Below are positions 40,001 to 49,610 of a DNA stretch of 64,000 nucleotides, piece after piece. Source of the stretch: Eucalyptus grandis. Its lineage: Eukaryota; Streptophyta; Magnoliopsida; Myrtales; Myrtaceae. Within the stretch, counting starts at the first letter, position 1, and every line of letters begins with the position of its first letter. The translations under genes were made by a program, and so were the position numbers. The notes under the pieces are model-generated. The model was not told the origin of the DNA and searched no databases. It saw nothing but the letters and a program-made list of their open reading frames with translations. The DNA lies in assembly GCF_016545825.1 (NCBI RefSeq), contig NC_052613.1:38451790-38515789 (forward strand). Direction: 5' to 3'.

Positions 40001-43000
40001 ACATATGCGTGTCCTGTTATCTGCTGTTAGCTGGATGTAGGCATGTTTTTTGAGGGGTTCATATCTGTGTTGTATACATTTATTTTCGTCTTTGAATTCT
40101 GAAGATTGTTTTGGTCCTTAGAGGTGGTAACTTTGTGCTGGCAGGCTCAGGACCATTTACTTGGAGCTGTTGTCAGAGCAGTCACTGGGAAAAAGCAATA
40201 TATAGTTTTACTTCTGAAACCTAACTCTCCATCAGCCACACAGGTTTCTCCAAGTAGCAAGAACATTGGAGATGAGAAGGCAGTTAATTTTGCACCAGGT
40301 TCTTTTCTGGTGCCAAAATCAAAACGTGCTTTTGATGATGAATATTTTTCAGTTTCTACTTCTCGCAAAGGATCAGGTAACATCAAAATAACATTTCCCC
40401 ATTGTGGTACTGCTGCTGGGATGACTTATGAGGTGAGGGAAGTTGATGTGAAAGAATTCTTATGCATCTGCAATTGCAAGATAAAGATAGACCAGGTTCG
40501 ACTTCTTGAAGAATGTAGCACTGGTGCTTACTCCAACACAGTTCAACAGCTTTTGAATCTGAAATCTGATGGACTTAAGTACCCTCCAGCACTAGATCCA
40601 GTGAAAGGTATTGCCGATTCACTAGAAGTTTCTTGAAAAGTATTGTTGAGTTAATGACCCCTCAGGCTATATTATTGGACTACTCATTATCTCTGATCTA
40701 GTTAATGGAGAGCCTTATTGATTACCAAATGGTGTTGAAGCAAAGAGGAGCATATCGCGCCTCACTGACTGATAATGGATCATTTATCTTCACTGTAGCA
40801 TCATAGGATGTCTTAGCAGCTTTAAGAGAGACTGCTTCACATGTCAAAGAGTCATGTGCTTCTGACTTATTTTTAAGTAGAATGAAAAGGATATATGAAT
40901 GTATAACTTACATAATCCATTTTGAGTACACATGTGATCTAATTAATAATGACGGAGTCCTTGGCCATTAGGACAAGTAGTTAGTTGGGTTCACGTATGC
41001 TAGTCGCCTAGAGGAAGCACAAGCTCTTACTTTGAACAGCCATGGGGATTGTTGATGTTATGTGTGTGTTGTTACTTGTAGGTGCATTGTAGTGTAGATC
41101 AACTTTCGAATTTTTTTAATTGGCTAATGTAAGAAGTCTTGGCGAGAGGAGCCTATCTCATACTTTAATTTAGGCTCCATTTGTTTGAAGGAAAATTGAT
41201 TCTGGCAAAATTGTTTTCCGACTTTCTGGTTTTTGGACAGCAGAAAACTAACCAATCTATGGAAAATGTTTTCCATTGATTGAAAACAATAAGCTTAGAT
41301 TTGGGGAAAACGACTTCCCTTTCTGGCAAGAAAGAAATTACTTTATCTAAATCACTGAACAAATGAAAACTAACTGTTTTCCTTGAAAATGATTTCAATG
41401 GAAAATATATTATTTTATCATGAAGTTTTAGTGAAACAAATGCACCCTTACTTGTATTGTAACTCATAGGTGCATTACATATCACCTTGTAGTGGCTGAT
41501 TTTTTAAAAGGCTCTGGTAAAAAATCTTGGTGAGAGGCTAGCTGTTATCATAAAGTGGTCTGTCCAGACAAGTTTGCTGAAGTGTGGAGCAGTTCTCCTG
41601 GAGCTGTATTACTGACAAGGCTCTAGTTGCTTATCTTATCGAATTGCTGATACTTGTAATCTATTATGTTTTTATTTATTATTTCTCACATGGTTACAAC
41701 CTTACATTTCAGACTTAAAGTTGAGAGATATGGATCTTGTGGAGATCTATCGCAGATGGAATTCCCTATTGCAGAAAATGGTGGGAGTAAGTGTCATGGG
41801 TGTATTAAACTGCAGGAGCATATGAAGCTGGCAAAAGAAATAAAACAGCATGAAGAAGAGGTTAAGGATCTTAAGTTTCAAATGTCTGATGAAGCACTTC
41901 AACAGATGCCGGAGTTTCAGGGCCGGGTAATATTGTGAAAATATCGGTGTCTATCTTCATTGGTGTTTCTTTTTTCTTTTTCTTTTTTTTTAAGTTTAGG
42001 ACAAATTGAAGTTTTGTGCTTTGTGAGACTTATATTTTGTTCAATATGCAGGTAGATGTTTTGAAAGAAATTGGATGCATTGATGCTGACCTTGTTGTTC
42101 AAATAAAAGGCCGTGTAGCCTGTGAGATGAATTCTGGGGAGGAGTTGATATGCACAGAGTGTCTATTTGAGAATCAGCTAGATGACTTGGAACCAGAGGA
42201 AGCAGTGGCTATAATGTCTGCCTTTGTCTTCCAGCAGAAGAATACTTCTGAACCTTCTCTCACCCCCAAGCTACTTCAGGCTAAGCAAAGGTTACTCTTT
42301 CCTCCAGCCTTTTCCTTTTAGTTTTTCCATCCTTGTTTGCTTAGGACCAATAATGAAAAGCTTTCATACCAGTCTTTGATTGAACCAGCTGCCAGCAGTG
42401 TGTTGCACCTGTCATCTGGTGTGCCTCTGTCAAGGGGCTGTACAGATAGGTAGCCAGGGGACATGTATGCTTAGGCTTACTTAGACCTCACACAAATGGT
42501 CTTTGATTTTAAGTCTGTCTGCAGAACTTGGTGCAGAGATTTCTTGGTATTTAGGTTCTTGGGGATCTCTAATCATGTTTTGACTGTATAACTTGGTTTC
42601 ACCTATCTTTCCATGCTTGTCTTTGCTTGTGTCGTATGGTCCTTTTTGTATCTTTAAGGAAAATTATATATGCGATGTAGATTTCACCATTTTTTTTTCT
42701 GATCTCTTCCTAGTGACCTGCAGGAGAATCTTCCCTTATGACCTGTGCCTATAAGCTATCATAATAGTTAGGTGTAACTTGTGAAATTCTCATTCCCTGT
42801 GTCCTAACATGTCAAATACTGAATGCCATGTGAAAAGCAAAAAAGTGATGGCCATTAAATTACTTGCTTCAATAAGCTTCTAGCGCTTTTGCCTTGCTGT
42901 ATCCATAACATCATATGCATTCTCATTGAACATGTACTCTTATACAGATTATATGAAACAGCAATAAGACTTGGTGATGCCCAAGCCCTATGCAACCTGC

Positions 43001-43368
43001 AGATAAACCCTGAGGAATATGCTCGAGAAAATCTAAAGTTTGGTCTGGTCGAAGTGGTTTATGAATGGGCAAAGGTTTCATTTTCTAAACACTCCGAGCT
43101 TTACCTATTGCTATGTTCTTGAATGGCTGATCACTTCGTGGTCTTCCTCATGCAGGGCACTCCATTTGCTGATATTTGCGAGCTCACTGATGTTCCCGAA
43201 GGTCTTATAGTACGAACCATTGTCAGACTGGATGAGACGTGTCGGGAATTCAAAAACGCAGCATCGATAATGGGTAACTCTGCATTATACAAGAAAATGG
43301 AATCAGCCTCCAATGCCATAAAGCGTGATATAGTCTTCGCTGCTAGCTTGTATATTACTGGAATATGA
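22050..43368 (+). CDS. SKI2: SKI2-type DExH-box RNA helicase (cytosolic exosome cofactor)
   Basis: SKI2 is the helicase of the SKI complex (SKI2/SKI3/SKI8), which feeds mRNA 3' ends to the cytosolic exosome. Coding exons: 22050-22184, 23217-23468, 23683-23943, 24047-24112 (or -24115), 24363-24441, 25616-25797, 25931-26038, 27211-27312, 27596-27796, 27945-28055, 28268-28335, 28496-28886, 29657-29812, 29898-30008, 30233-30286, 37349-37606, 38306-38415, 39568-39721, 40145-40607, 41713-41926, 42052-42290, 42948-43074, 43156-43368. Motifs: Walker A 'AHTSAGKT', DEVH box in '[11 protein letters not shown]', 'LLSATVP', '[15 protein letters not shown]', then the beta-barrel/arch insertion and C-terminal DSHCT domain ending '[15 protein letters not shown]'. 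The exons sum to 4055 nt, one short of a multiple of three. One base is missing near 41783-41786, just before '[11 protein letters not shown]'. Without it the product is about 1351 aa, the family's length. Introns hold several transposons. Confidence 0.95.
25054..25562. mobile_element. Mutator-like MITE family B, in SKI2 intron 5
   Basis: This is a 509-bp element starting GGGTTAATA and ending TATTAACCT, with long inverted termini of the form 'caaactggtacactagtgataaatttacc'. Flanking 9-mers TTTATTTTA (25045-25053) and TTTCTTTTA (25563-25571) match at 8 of 9 positions, as expected of a Mutator-type target duplication. It has no coding capacity. Confidence 0.75.
26390..26644 (-). mobile_element. 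Solo LTR in SKI2 intron 7
   Basis: The 255-bp segment has TG...CA ends (TGTCACAAAG at the left, ACTTAACA at the right) and a perfect 5-bp target duplication AACAC at 26385-26389 and 26645-26649. On the minus strand it has a TATAAATA box about 120 bases in and a C/T-rich leader, typical of an LTR. No internal retrotransposon sequence is beside it, so it is probably the product of LTR-LTR recombination. Confidence 0.75.
31977..32225 (-). repeat. 3' LTR of the intronic copia element
   Basis: This LTR is 249 bp and has minus-strand ends TGTTGGAATG and ...CTTCA. It carries an internal duplication of 'aatcacgtaatat' that the other LTR lacks. Confidence 0.9.
32233..33255 (-). pseudogene. Copia reverse transcriptase C-terminus and RNase H
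   Basis: This is the last part of the pol polyprotein. It contains the RT active site '[12 protein letters not shown]', the fingers/palm segment '[17 protein letters not shown]', and an RNase H domain with '[18 protein letters not shown]' and '[13 protein letters not shown]'. The frame is open to its natural stop beside the polypurine tract. It is cut from the upstream RT by an in-frame TAA at 33258-33256, where relatives usually have Gln. Confidence 0.88.
33256..33672 (-). pseudogene. Copia reverse transcriptase, N-terminal part
   Basis: The translation has the copia RT hallmarks '[20 protein letters not shown]', '[10 protein letters not shown]' and '[19 protein letters not shown]', then '[12 protein letters not shown]'. 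It ends at a premature TAA; in the same frame the YVDD segment follows. The reading start is artificial, because the upstream link to integrase is interrupted. Confidence 0.85.
33673..34812 (-). pseudogene. Copia integrase core and linker, broken
   Basis: This stretch joins the integrase start to the reverse transcriptase, and only short frames remain on the minus strand. Frameshifts and stops have fragmented it. I assign it by position between the two recognisable parts and did not map every break. Confidence 0.6.
34813..36408 (-). pseudogene. Copia gag, protease and start of integrase
   Basis: This frame of 531 codons covers most of gag, with '[13 protein letters not shown]', and a CCHC zinc knuckle of the form CX2CX4HX4C ('[14 protein letters not shown]'). 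The protease follows, with '[12 protein letters not shown]', in which Leu replaces the usual Ser after the catalytic Asp. It also has the pre-integrase HHCC-type zinc motif ('[13 protein letters not shown]' to 'CDNCLFSK') and the first part of integrase ('SDVWGP', '[13 protein letters not shown]'). It ends at a stop within integrase. Confidence 0.88.
36405..36701 (-). pseudogene. Copia gag N-terminus in a shifted frame
   Basis: The translation '[20 protein letters not shown]' is the usual gag start. It changes frame after 'GRGKIGY', and the continuation is in the neighbouring frame that begins the long gag-protease frame. One frameshift thus separates the gag start from its body. Confidence 0.75.
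36702..36713 (-). other. tRNA-iMet primer binding site of the intronic copia
   Basis: The minus strand reads GGTATCAGAGCC immediately after the 5' LTR, the standard plant copia primer site. Confidence 0.88.
36715..36948 (-). repeat. 5' LTR of the intronic copia element
   Basis: This LTR is 234 bp and nearly identical to the other one. The minus-strand end next to the primer site reads CTTAA rather than CTTCA, so the terminal CA has mutated. A TATA-like 'gtataaatacatg' is present in plus orientation. Confidence 0.88.
41173..41447. mobile_element. MITE in SKI2 intron 19
   Basis: The 275-bp element starts GGCTCCATTTGTTTGAA and ends GTGAAACAAATGCACCC, an imperfect terminal inverted repeat. It is flanked by TTA on both sides (41170-41172 and 41448-41450). 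The interior has repeated 'ggaaaa..gttttcc' motifs. The TTA target suggests the PIF/Harbinger superfamily. It is non-coding. Confidence 0.7.
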
Positions 43369-44017
43369 GAAACTCGATGTACCTTATGGGATCTTGGAAT
43401 GCGAGATGGTCGAATTATATACTTGGTTATTTTTTTAAAGGGGGTCCAAATTTTATACATGTTTGCAATGAGTTCGGTCTAAGCAGTCGAAAGATGTGCT
43501 TGGTCCGGCCTTTTTGTTTCAGTAGACAGCTCATCTAGACTTGCTTCTAAGTTTAATATAAAGATACAATATTACTCTTACTGAGGCACCAAATGTCCAC
43601 GAATTAGCGTATTTTACAGGAAATTGAATATTATCGTCACTCGACATGAGAATGGGCAATAATAATTGAAAAAAAAAATCACGGTGAGGAATTTCCTTCC
43701 TCGTAAGCATTGTCTAGTACATTACTTGGACGAAACCTGCCTTTCACTCTCGGACATCGGGCTTGGACTGATCTTTGTAGCAGAATTTTCGATAAATGTG
43801 TGCAAATGAGGGAACTAATACATTTCCAAGGCCTTGAGAATTGCCACAATCGAATGGGGCAACGGGGGCTTGGGACACTATACTGACACGAGGATTCTTA
43901 ACGCGGTTGCTCCACGGGCAACAATCATGACAGATTCCGCGAGGGTAAAATGAAGCATAGGGGATCGTACCAAGTGCAACTTGTTATTTTTAATCTTTCT
44001 TCCATTCAACGTGTCAA
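43369..44017. other. SKI2 3' UTR and intergenic DNA
   Basis: No frame with recognisable content. AT-rich sequence follows the SKI2 stop, with AATATAAA-like motifs near 43555 that could end the transcript. Confidence 0.4.
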
Positions 44018-44089
44018 GCGTTTGTAGTCCAACAGTTAGGATAATTGCCTTCCAAGCAATAGACCCGGGTTCGACTCCCGGCAGACGCA
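44018..44089 (+). tRNA. tRNA-Gly(UCC), copy 1
   Basis: This 72-base cloverleaf has acceptor stem GCGTTTG/CAGACGC (one G:T wobble), anticodon stem-loop ATTGC-CTTCCAA-GCAAT with anticodon TCC, and T-arm CCGGGTTCGACTCCCGG. The B-box is intact. The D-loop has A where copy 2 has G (AACAG versus AACGG), at the normally invariant G18 position. A CAA motif lies just upstream and T runs follow at about 44098-44104, as for plant polymerase III genes. CCA is not encoded. Confidence 0.9.
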
Positions 44090-44341
44090 ATCCCCTTTCT
44101 TTTTCGTCTTTCATCTCCCCCCACATTTTTATTTTCACCTGTGCCTAGACGACATCGTACCAGGACGAAACAATGCCGTTCCTTTCTTTCCTTTTCGTTT
44201 TCTGCCTCCCCACATTTTCATACACATGCCGCAAATGACAGAAAGTGCCGCTATAAAACGCATCAACGTGGTAACCTGGGGTGAAGAAGGCAATGTGTTT
44301 TCTGTTATCATAAAAATAAAATGAGCACAGAGCATCACAAG

Positions 44342-44413
44342 GCGTTTGTAGTCCAACGGTTAGGATAATTGCCTTCCAAGCAATAGACCCGGGTTCGACT
44401 CCCGGCAGACGCA
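44342..44413 (+). tRNA. tRNA-Gly(UCC), copy 2
   Basis: It is identical to copy 1 except for the D-loop base, where this copy has the canonical GG. The anticodon is TCC. A CAA-containing upstream region (CACAAG) is present and a T-rich terminator lies about 30 bases downstream (TTTTTTT). Parts of the flanks resemble those of copy 1 ('ctccccacattttcat'), suggesting a local segmental duplication with about 324-bp spacing. Confidence 0.93.
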
Positions 44414-45257
44414 ATTGGATTTCTGTGCGTTACAGCTAATTTTTTTCTTTCTTTTTATCAACGATAGCATGTGCCACAGGGGATTCATTAAGTTAGTGGG
44501 GTAGGGACAATGGGCAATGGCCTGAATTTCCGGTCCTTCCTTCTTCTGCCACATTTTTTTTTCGTCGTATCTTCTCATCCAAGCCATGAACTCCCCAAAC
44601 CACTCCAAACAACCCCAAGCCACGTCAATCCAAAAAGCCTTGGAAGTAGAACAAACCATCGGCCCCTCTACACTTGTGTCATCTATCGCATAATGCCACC
44701 GCGGTTCGCTTGCATCCAAGAACCTACATTTGTATATGCTCACTGAAAGTGGAAAGTCACGTCATGTAAATTAGCTTTGAAATTAAAAAAAAAAAAATTA
44801 GCTTTGAAATTCGCATGAACGGGACCTGAAAAGTAGCAGGTGTGAATTATACTGAAAACGGTATATGGAAATAACGAATGGGGAGCCTCACGTGCGAAAT
44901 AAATACGGAGCACATACTTTTCGAAATTTTAAATGAAGTAAAAAAGAAAAACGGATCAATAATTTATTTAGAGCGTATTATTTCCACATTTTTTTATCCC
45001 CCAATAGTAGTGAAGCATATGTTTCACTTTTCAGGGCATACCTTTTCGTCTTCCTGAGACAGGAAGACGAAAAAATAAAAGCAGCTTTCCGACAGCGCAA
45101 ATAATAGAGCCGATAAAGAAAGGGCCGATTTGGTGTATCTTCTGGGATTCTGATGCCTTCTAAAAAGATCTATATATTCAAGCCGTAGAAGCCCCCAAAC
45201 CAAACACTGCCTGCCTGCACACCTGTTTCTGTTCTTTTTTCCACTTTCCGACACGTA
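44414..45257. other. Intergenic
   Basis: No gene is seen. There is a short duplicated 'ttagctttgaaatt' on both sides of an A run near 44770-44810. Otherwise it is unremarkable AT-rich DNA. Confidence 0.4.
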
Positions 45258-45849
45258 GGGCGTGCATGTTTATGTTCTGTTTTTTTTTTTTTTTTTTTTA
45301 TGAACAAAAATTTTGTTTTTATGTTCCGAGAACAAAAACACGTTTATTTGTATTTTTGTTTAAAATATATTTTTGTCCAGAACAAAATTGGAACGGAAAT
45401 AAAAGAAAAAAATATCTTTTTGTTCGAGAAACTTGACTAAAGAACAAATTTTCTCTCTCCTCTTTTTTTTCTTCTTTTCTTCTTTTTTTGGCCAGGTCGT
45501 GGCCCTCACCATATGGCCGACGACCAAGGCCAGTCGAGGGGCCGACACTTGGTTTTGTCGGGCGGGCGAGCCTCGAGTGGTGGGCGAGGGCCGCGACCCC
45601 AGTTGGTCGGTCATCGGTCTCGACATGGCGGCGGCCAGCCAAAAGAAGAAAAAAAGAAAAAGAAAATAAAAATATTAAAAAATTAAAAGAAACAAAAAAA
45701 TATATATATAAATTTACCAAACGTGTTTATTCATTTTTATTTAGAACAAATTTACAAAACGTGTTTTTCGATAAAAAAATATTTTACGGAATAGAAATAG
45801 ATACATTCCTTGAACAATTTTGAATAGAAACGTTTACAAACAGCGTCCC
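45258..45849. mobile_element. GC-core MITE family A, copy 4
   Basis: The left end is GGGCGTGCATGTTTATG and the right end GTTTACAAACAGCGTCCC, roughly inverted. The interior has 'gaacaaaaa' arms, a T/C tract, a core at about 45491-45640 and 'aaatttaccaaacgtg'. No clean 3-bp target duplication can be seen. Confidence 0.6.
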
Positions 45850-45879
45850 AATAACGTCTAGGTAATTTCAGTTTTAAAC

Positions 45880-46298
45880 CCTTTCAATAATTACTTTTTG
45901 TATTTTGGCATTAAATAAATATTTTTATTAAAAAATAAATACATTAAAAATTTGAAAACTTGCTATGAAAATATAATTTAGTATTAAAACTTTCAAAAAG
46001 TGCAAATAAATCATAAAATTTATTATAAAAATATAATTGAGTCATAAATTTTTTAAAAATATGAATAAATTTTAAAACTTGTTATAAAAATGCAATTGAA
46101 TTCTAAAAATTTCAAAAAATGGTAAAAGAACTTGTTTTGATCAATTTAATAAGTTTTAAGATTGTATTGTATTTTTTGAAAATTTTAGAACTCAATTATA
46201 CTTTCGTGATAAGTTTTAAGGCTTAATTATATATATTTTTTAAATTTAAGATTTAATTACACATTGTTAACAAGTTTTGAGTCTTTTAATAATGAGAT
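45880..46298. mobile_element. AT-rich palindromic repeat family C, copy 2
   Basis: Long inverted arms are made of subunits such as 'cttgttataaaaatgcaattgaa', with the axis near TTTTGATCAATTT at about 46136-46148. It is related to the segment at 7463-7812 and lies directly between two family A MITEs. Boundaries are approximate. Confidence 0.55.
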
Positions 46299-46304
46299 CA
46301 TTAA

Positions 46305-46992
46305 GGCGCATTTGGCAACAATTGAGTAAAAGAACGTGTTTGGTAATCGTCTAAAATTTCGATTGGAATAGAATTGTGTTTGATAACGTGTTCATTGATT
46401 CTATTCCAAATTATTTTTTCTACTTTTTTACTTTTTTTCTTTACCTTTTTTCCTTTTCTTTTTCATTTTTTTCTTTTCTTTTTTCCTTTTTCTCCTATTT
46501 TTTTTCTTCTTCTTCTTGTGGGCAGTCGCCTAACGACGAACAGTAGGACGGACGAGGCCAGACCTCAGCAAGGCGTGGTGGCCCTCGCTCCTCGCGCCAG
46601 ATCTGGCGAGGGGAGCGTCCGCCGGTGGGACAGGCGGGCCTCGCCGGGGTTGGGTGAGCCTTCGATGAGTTGGCGAACCTCGCCTTGGCCAGCGAGCCTC
46701 CGGTGAGCTCGCCCCGGACCGGCGGCCAACAGCTGGCGGCGGGCGGTGGTGGGCGGCGCGGGCGAGCCGCGGCGATGGTCACGGGATGGCGGAAAGAAAG
46801 AAGAAGAGTTTTATTGTGTTGATTCTTTTGATTCTCGGACGCGAATCAACTTTTTTATTCTCAAATCTACTCCCAAAGGCGGTTTAGGAACAAATTTGTT
46901 AAAAGAAAATTTTATCGAACGCGATTGCTCCAAACTAATTCTAAGCAAAAAATCGAGAATCAGTCACTATTTGGCATGTTCCAAACAGGGCC
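46305..46992. mobile_element. GC-core MITE family A, copy 5
   Basis: The 688-bp element starts GGCGCATTTGGCAAC and ends GTTCCAAACAGGGCC. It is flanked by TAA at 46302-46304 and 46993-46995. The GC-rich core spans about 46520-46790. The 110-aa and 95-aa frames within it are compositional. Confidence 0.7.
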
Positions 46993-47228
46993 TAAACTCT
47001 CCCGACCAGTGTCTCCACCAATTCCAGAAACTACGTAATCAATCGGCAGATGCAACTCGTATTCACTATTCGATGCTCGGCATCTACAATTTTCTCTCTG
47101 ACTTTTTGTTGACTTCCCCTCGTACATAACGTCATAAACACGTAGGGGTCCCCTTGCTATCCTCAACCGGCGTGGCGCCTCCTTTTATCCTGCGCACCCC
47201 CGTCTTTCCAATCGAGCGGTCAGACAGT

Positions 47229-47258
47229 CAGAGAGAGAGAGAGATGGATAGAGAGAGA
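47229..47258. repeat. GA microsatellite in the GIL1 5' leader
   Basis: Two GA runs (AGAGAGAGAGAGAG and GAGAGAGAG) lie about 140-170 bases before the GIL1 ATG. GA-rich leaders are common in plant core promoters. Confidence 0.6.
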
Positions 47259-47395
47259 GGTGTCACGTCAAGGCTCGAGAATCTATGTCCCCCTATTAAA
47301 GAATCGACCGAGCTCATCCATCGAGCTCGCGGCCGGACGGAGGTGCATCTGATCTGACATCTTCGTCTCCACCTTGTCGACCGAAGCAGGAAGGA

Positions 47396-48925
47396 ATGGC
47401 CGGCAAGGTCTCCAACTTCTCCGATCTGATACAGCGCGTGACCGCCTCCTGCCTGCTCCATCCGCTGGCGGCGGGGACGCGGCACGACTCCGGCGAGCTC
47501 GCGAGCGACTCGGACGACGGGGAGAGAGAATGCGGCTCTCCGCTGGGAATTGAAGACACGGAAGAGGAAGAGGAGGAGGAGGAGGGAAGAGGAGGGGGGA
47601 GAGAAGGTCGTGGAGCGGAGCAAGAGGGAGGCCAGGGCGGAGAGGCTGGTGGCGGAGATGGAGGCGATTATGAACGACGTGTTCGACACGGTGTCGGCGA
47701 TGAAGAGGGCCTACGGGAGCCTGCAGGAGGCGCATTGCCCCTGGGACGCGGAGAAGATGAGGGCCGCCGACGTGGCGGTGGTGGCGGAGCTGAGGAGGCT
47801 CGCGGTCCTGAGGGAGAGGTACCGGCGGAGCCTGATTTGCCACGGCGGCGGTAGGAGGAGGGTGGGTAGCCGCCCGGCGGAGGTGAGGGAGGTGGTGGCG
47901 CCGTACGAGGCGGCGCTGGAGGAGATGAAGAGGGAGGCGAAGGCCAGGGAGGTGGAGGTCGACAACTTGAAGGAGAAGCTCCGGAGCTCGACCAGTCTCA
48001 ATGCAAGGAAAGGACGGTCTCTGTCGAAGAGGAGACTCAGCTGCACTCAATCTCAAGGTCTCTCCCTCTCTCCCCCTCCCTCCCTCGAATCCCGATCTCG
48101 CGTATTTCGCTGCTCGCTGACGCGTTTTGGACCAACCGTTTTTCTGCAGCCCCGGCGTCGCCGGCGCCGGAGCTCTTCGAAGTGACGATGAGCCAGGTCC
48201 GGGAGGCCTCCAAGTCCTTCACCTCGCTCCTCCTCTCGCTGATGCGCGCCGCGCACTGGGACATCGCCTCCGCGGTCCGCTCGATCGAGGCCGCGGGGGG
48301 CGGCGCCGCCGCCGCCGCCGCCGCCGCGAACGCGTCGATCGTCGGGGTCCACCACGCCAAGTACGCGCTGGAGTCCTACGTGGCGCGCAAGATCTTCCAA
48401 GGGTTCGACCACGAGACGTTCTACATGGACGGGAGCCTGTCGTCGCTGCTGAACCCGGGGCAGTACCGGCGGGACTGCTTCGGGCGGTACCGGGACATGA
48501 AGGCCATGGACCCGGTGGAGCTGCTCGGGGTGCTCCCCAGCTGCGACTTCGGCAAGTTCTGCGCCAAGAAGTACCTGGCGATCGTGCACGCCAAGATGGA
48601 GGAGTCCTTCTTCGGCAGCCTGGAGCACCAGCAGCAGGTCGGCGGCGGGGGCCACCCGAGGACGGAGTTCTACGGCGAGTTCCTGAAGCTGGCCAAGGCG
48701 GTGTGGCTGCTCCACCTGCTGGCGTTCGCGCTCGACCCGGCGCCCAGCCTGTTCGAGGCGAGCCGAGGGGCGGAGTTCCACCCGCAGTACATGGAGAGCG
48801 TGGTCAGGTTCTCGGGCGGGCAGGTGCCGGCGGGTCACGTGGTCGGGTTCCCGGTGAGCCCCGGGTTCAAGCTGGGGAACGGGTCGGTGGTCAAGGCTAG
48901 GGTTTATTTGGTGTCCAGAGTGTGA
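47396..48925 (+). CDS. GIL1: GRAVITROPIC IN THE LIGHT 1-like protein (DUF641), frameshifted
   Basis: In Arabidopsis, GIL1 acts in the endodermis so that light-grown or far-red-lit hypocotyls lose gravity-directed growth. Exon 1 is 47396-48057 and exon 2 is 48150-48925 (GT-AG, phase 1). The N-terminus 'KVSNFSDLIQRVTASCLLHP' is the family signature. The DUF641 helix 'EAIMNDVFDTVSAMKRAYGS' follows, then a coiled-coil stretch to 'KLRSS'. Exon 2 carries 'FTSLLLSLMRAAHWDIASAV', a poly-Ala insertion, 'HAKYALESYVARKIFQGFDH' and the C-terminal 'FPVSPGFKLGNGSVVKARVY'. The N-terminal signature and the DUF641 helix are in different frames. The exons sum to 1438 nt, one too many, and the shift falls in the acidic GA-rich tract with G6 at 47594-47599. 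Without one G the product would be about 478 aa, the family's length. Exon 1 is also very GC-rich. Confidence 0.9.
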
Positions 48926-49610
48926 GATTGGAGTTGCAATTTTCCTTAATTTTCTGGTTTAGATCTTATGGAATAGGCTGTAGCCCACCGGAGACTGCTT
49001 TCTTTTTCGGGTTTTGTATTTTTGGTAGTGCACTAATAATTTATGCTTTAGTTGGAGGTTAGGTGTTTTGTATCTGTCTCCTGTCATGGGGATGTGGGGG
49101 GAGGCTTTATGGACCTGCGGGTCCTGGTTCGGTTATGGAGTGGACCGTTTGATGTAAGCGTCGCGAGCTGTACATACTACCAGGCTCCAAGGCCCCTCTC
49201 GGCTGGCGCGGAGAGGGTGGAAAAGCGCTCTTGTTTTAGCCCCGAATGGATACACATTCAGAAGAAGCAGCACAAGAAATAAATGCGAATGCTGCAACCA
49301 AATTTGCCCCTCCTCTGGCACGAATTAACAAATTATGTGTGTGTCGCATCGATTGGTCCATGGATTACAGTCTCTCCGTAGAAAGAATTGAGGCCCCATT
49401 AAATATGCCCTCAGCATGGGGAAATTACACTACTAGGTCTTATTCATGAAGTTGATAAATGCAATGGAGCATCAGCTGGCTGACGGGACATGACTCTTTC
49501 CCATAGAGTTGGCAGCCTCTTTGACAGTTAAGCAGCATCGGTACATCCACGGCAAAGCTCTGGGACTCTGTCCTCCTGCTTATCCTATCTGTGAATGAGC
49601 AAGACTTCTC
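48926..49610. other. Convergent 3' region between GIL1 and UCP2
   Basis: It holds the 3' UTRs of the two convergent genes. There are no recognisable frames. Confidence 0.5.

Noticed and set aside
47283..48838. Long minus-strand open frames (257 and 261 aa) opposite GIL1
   Set aside because: They are mirror frames of a very GC-rich coding region. The plus strand has the DUF641 domain and proper splice sites, and the minus frames show only low-complexity Arg/Pro/Leu sequence.
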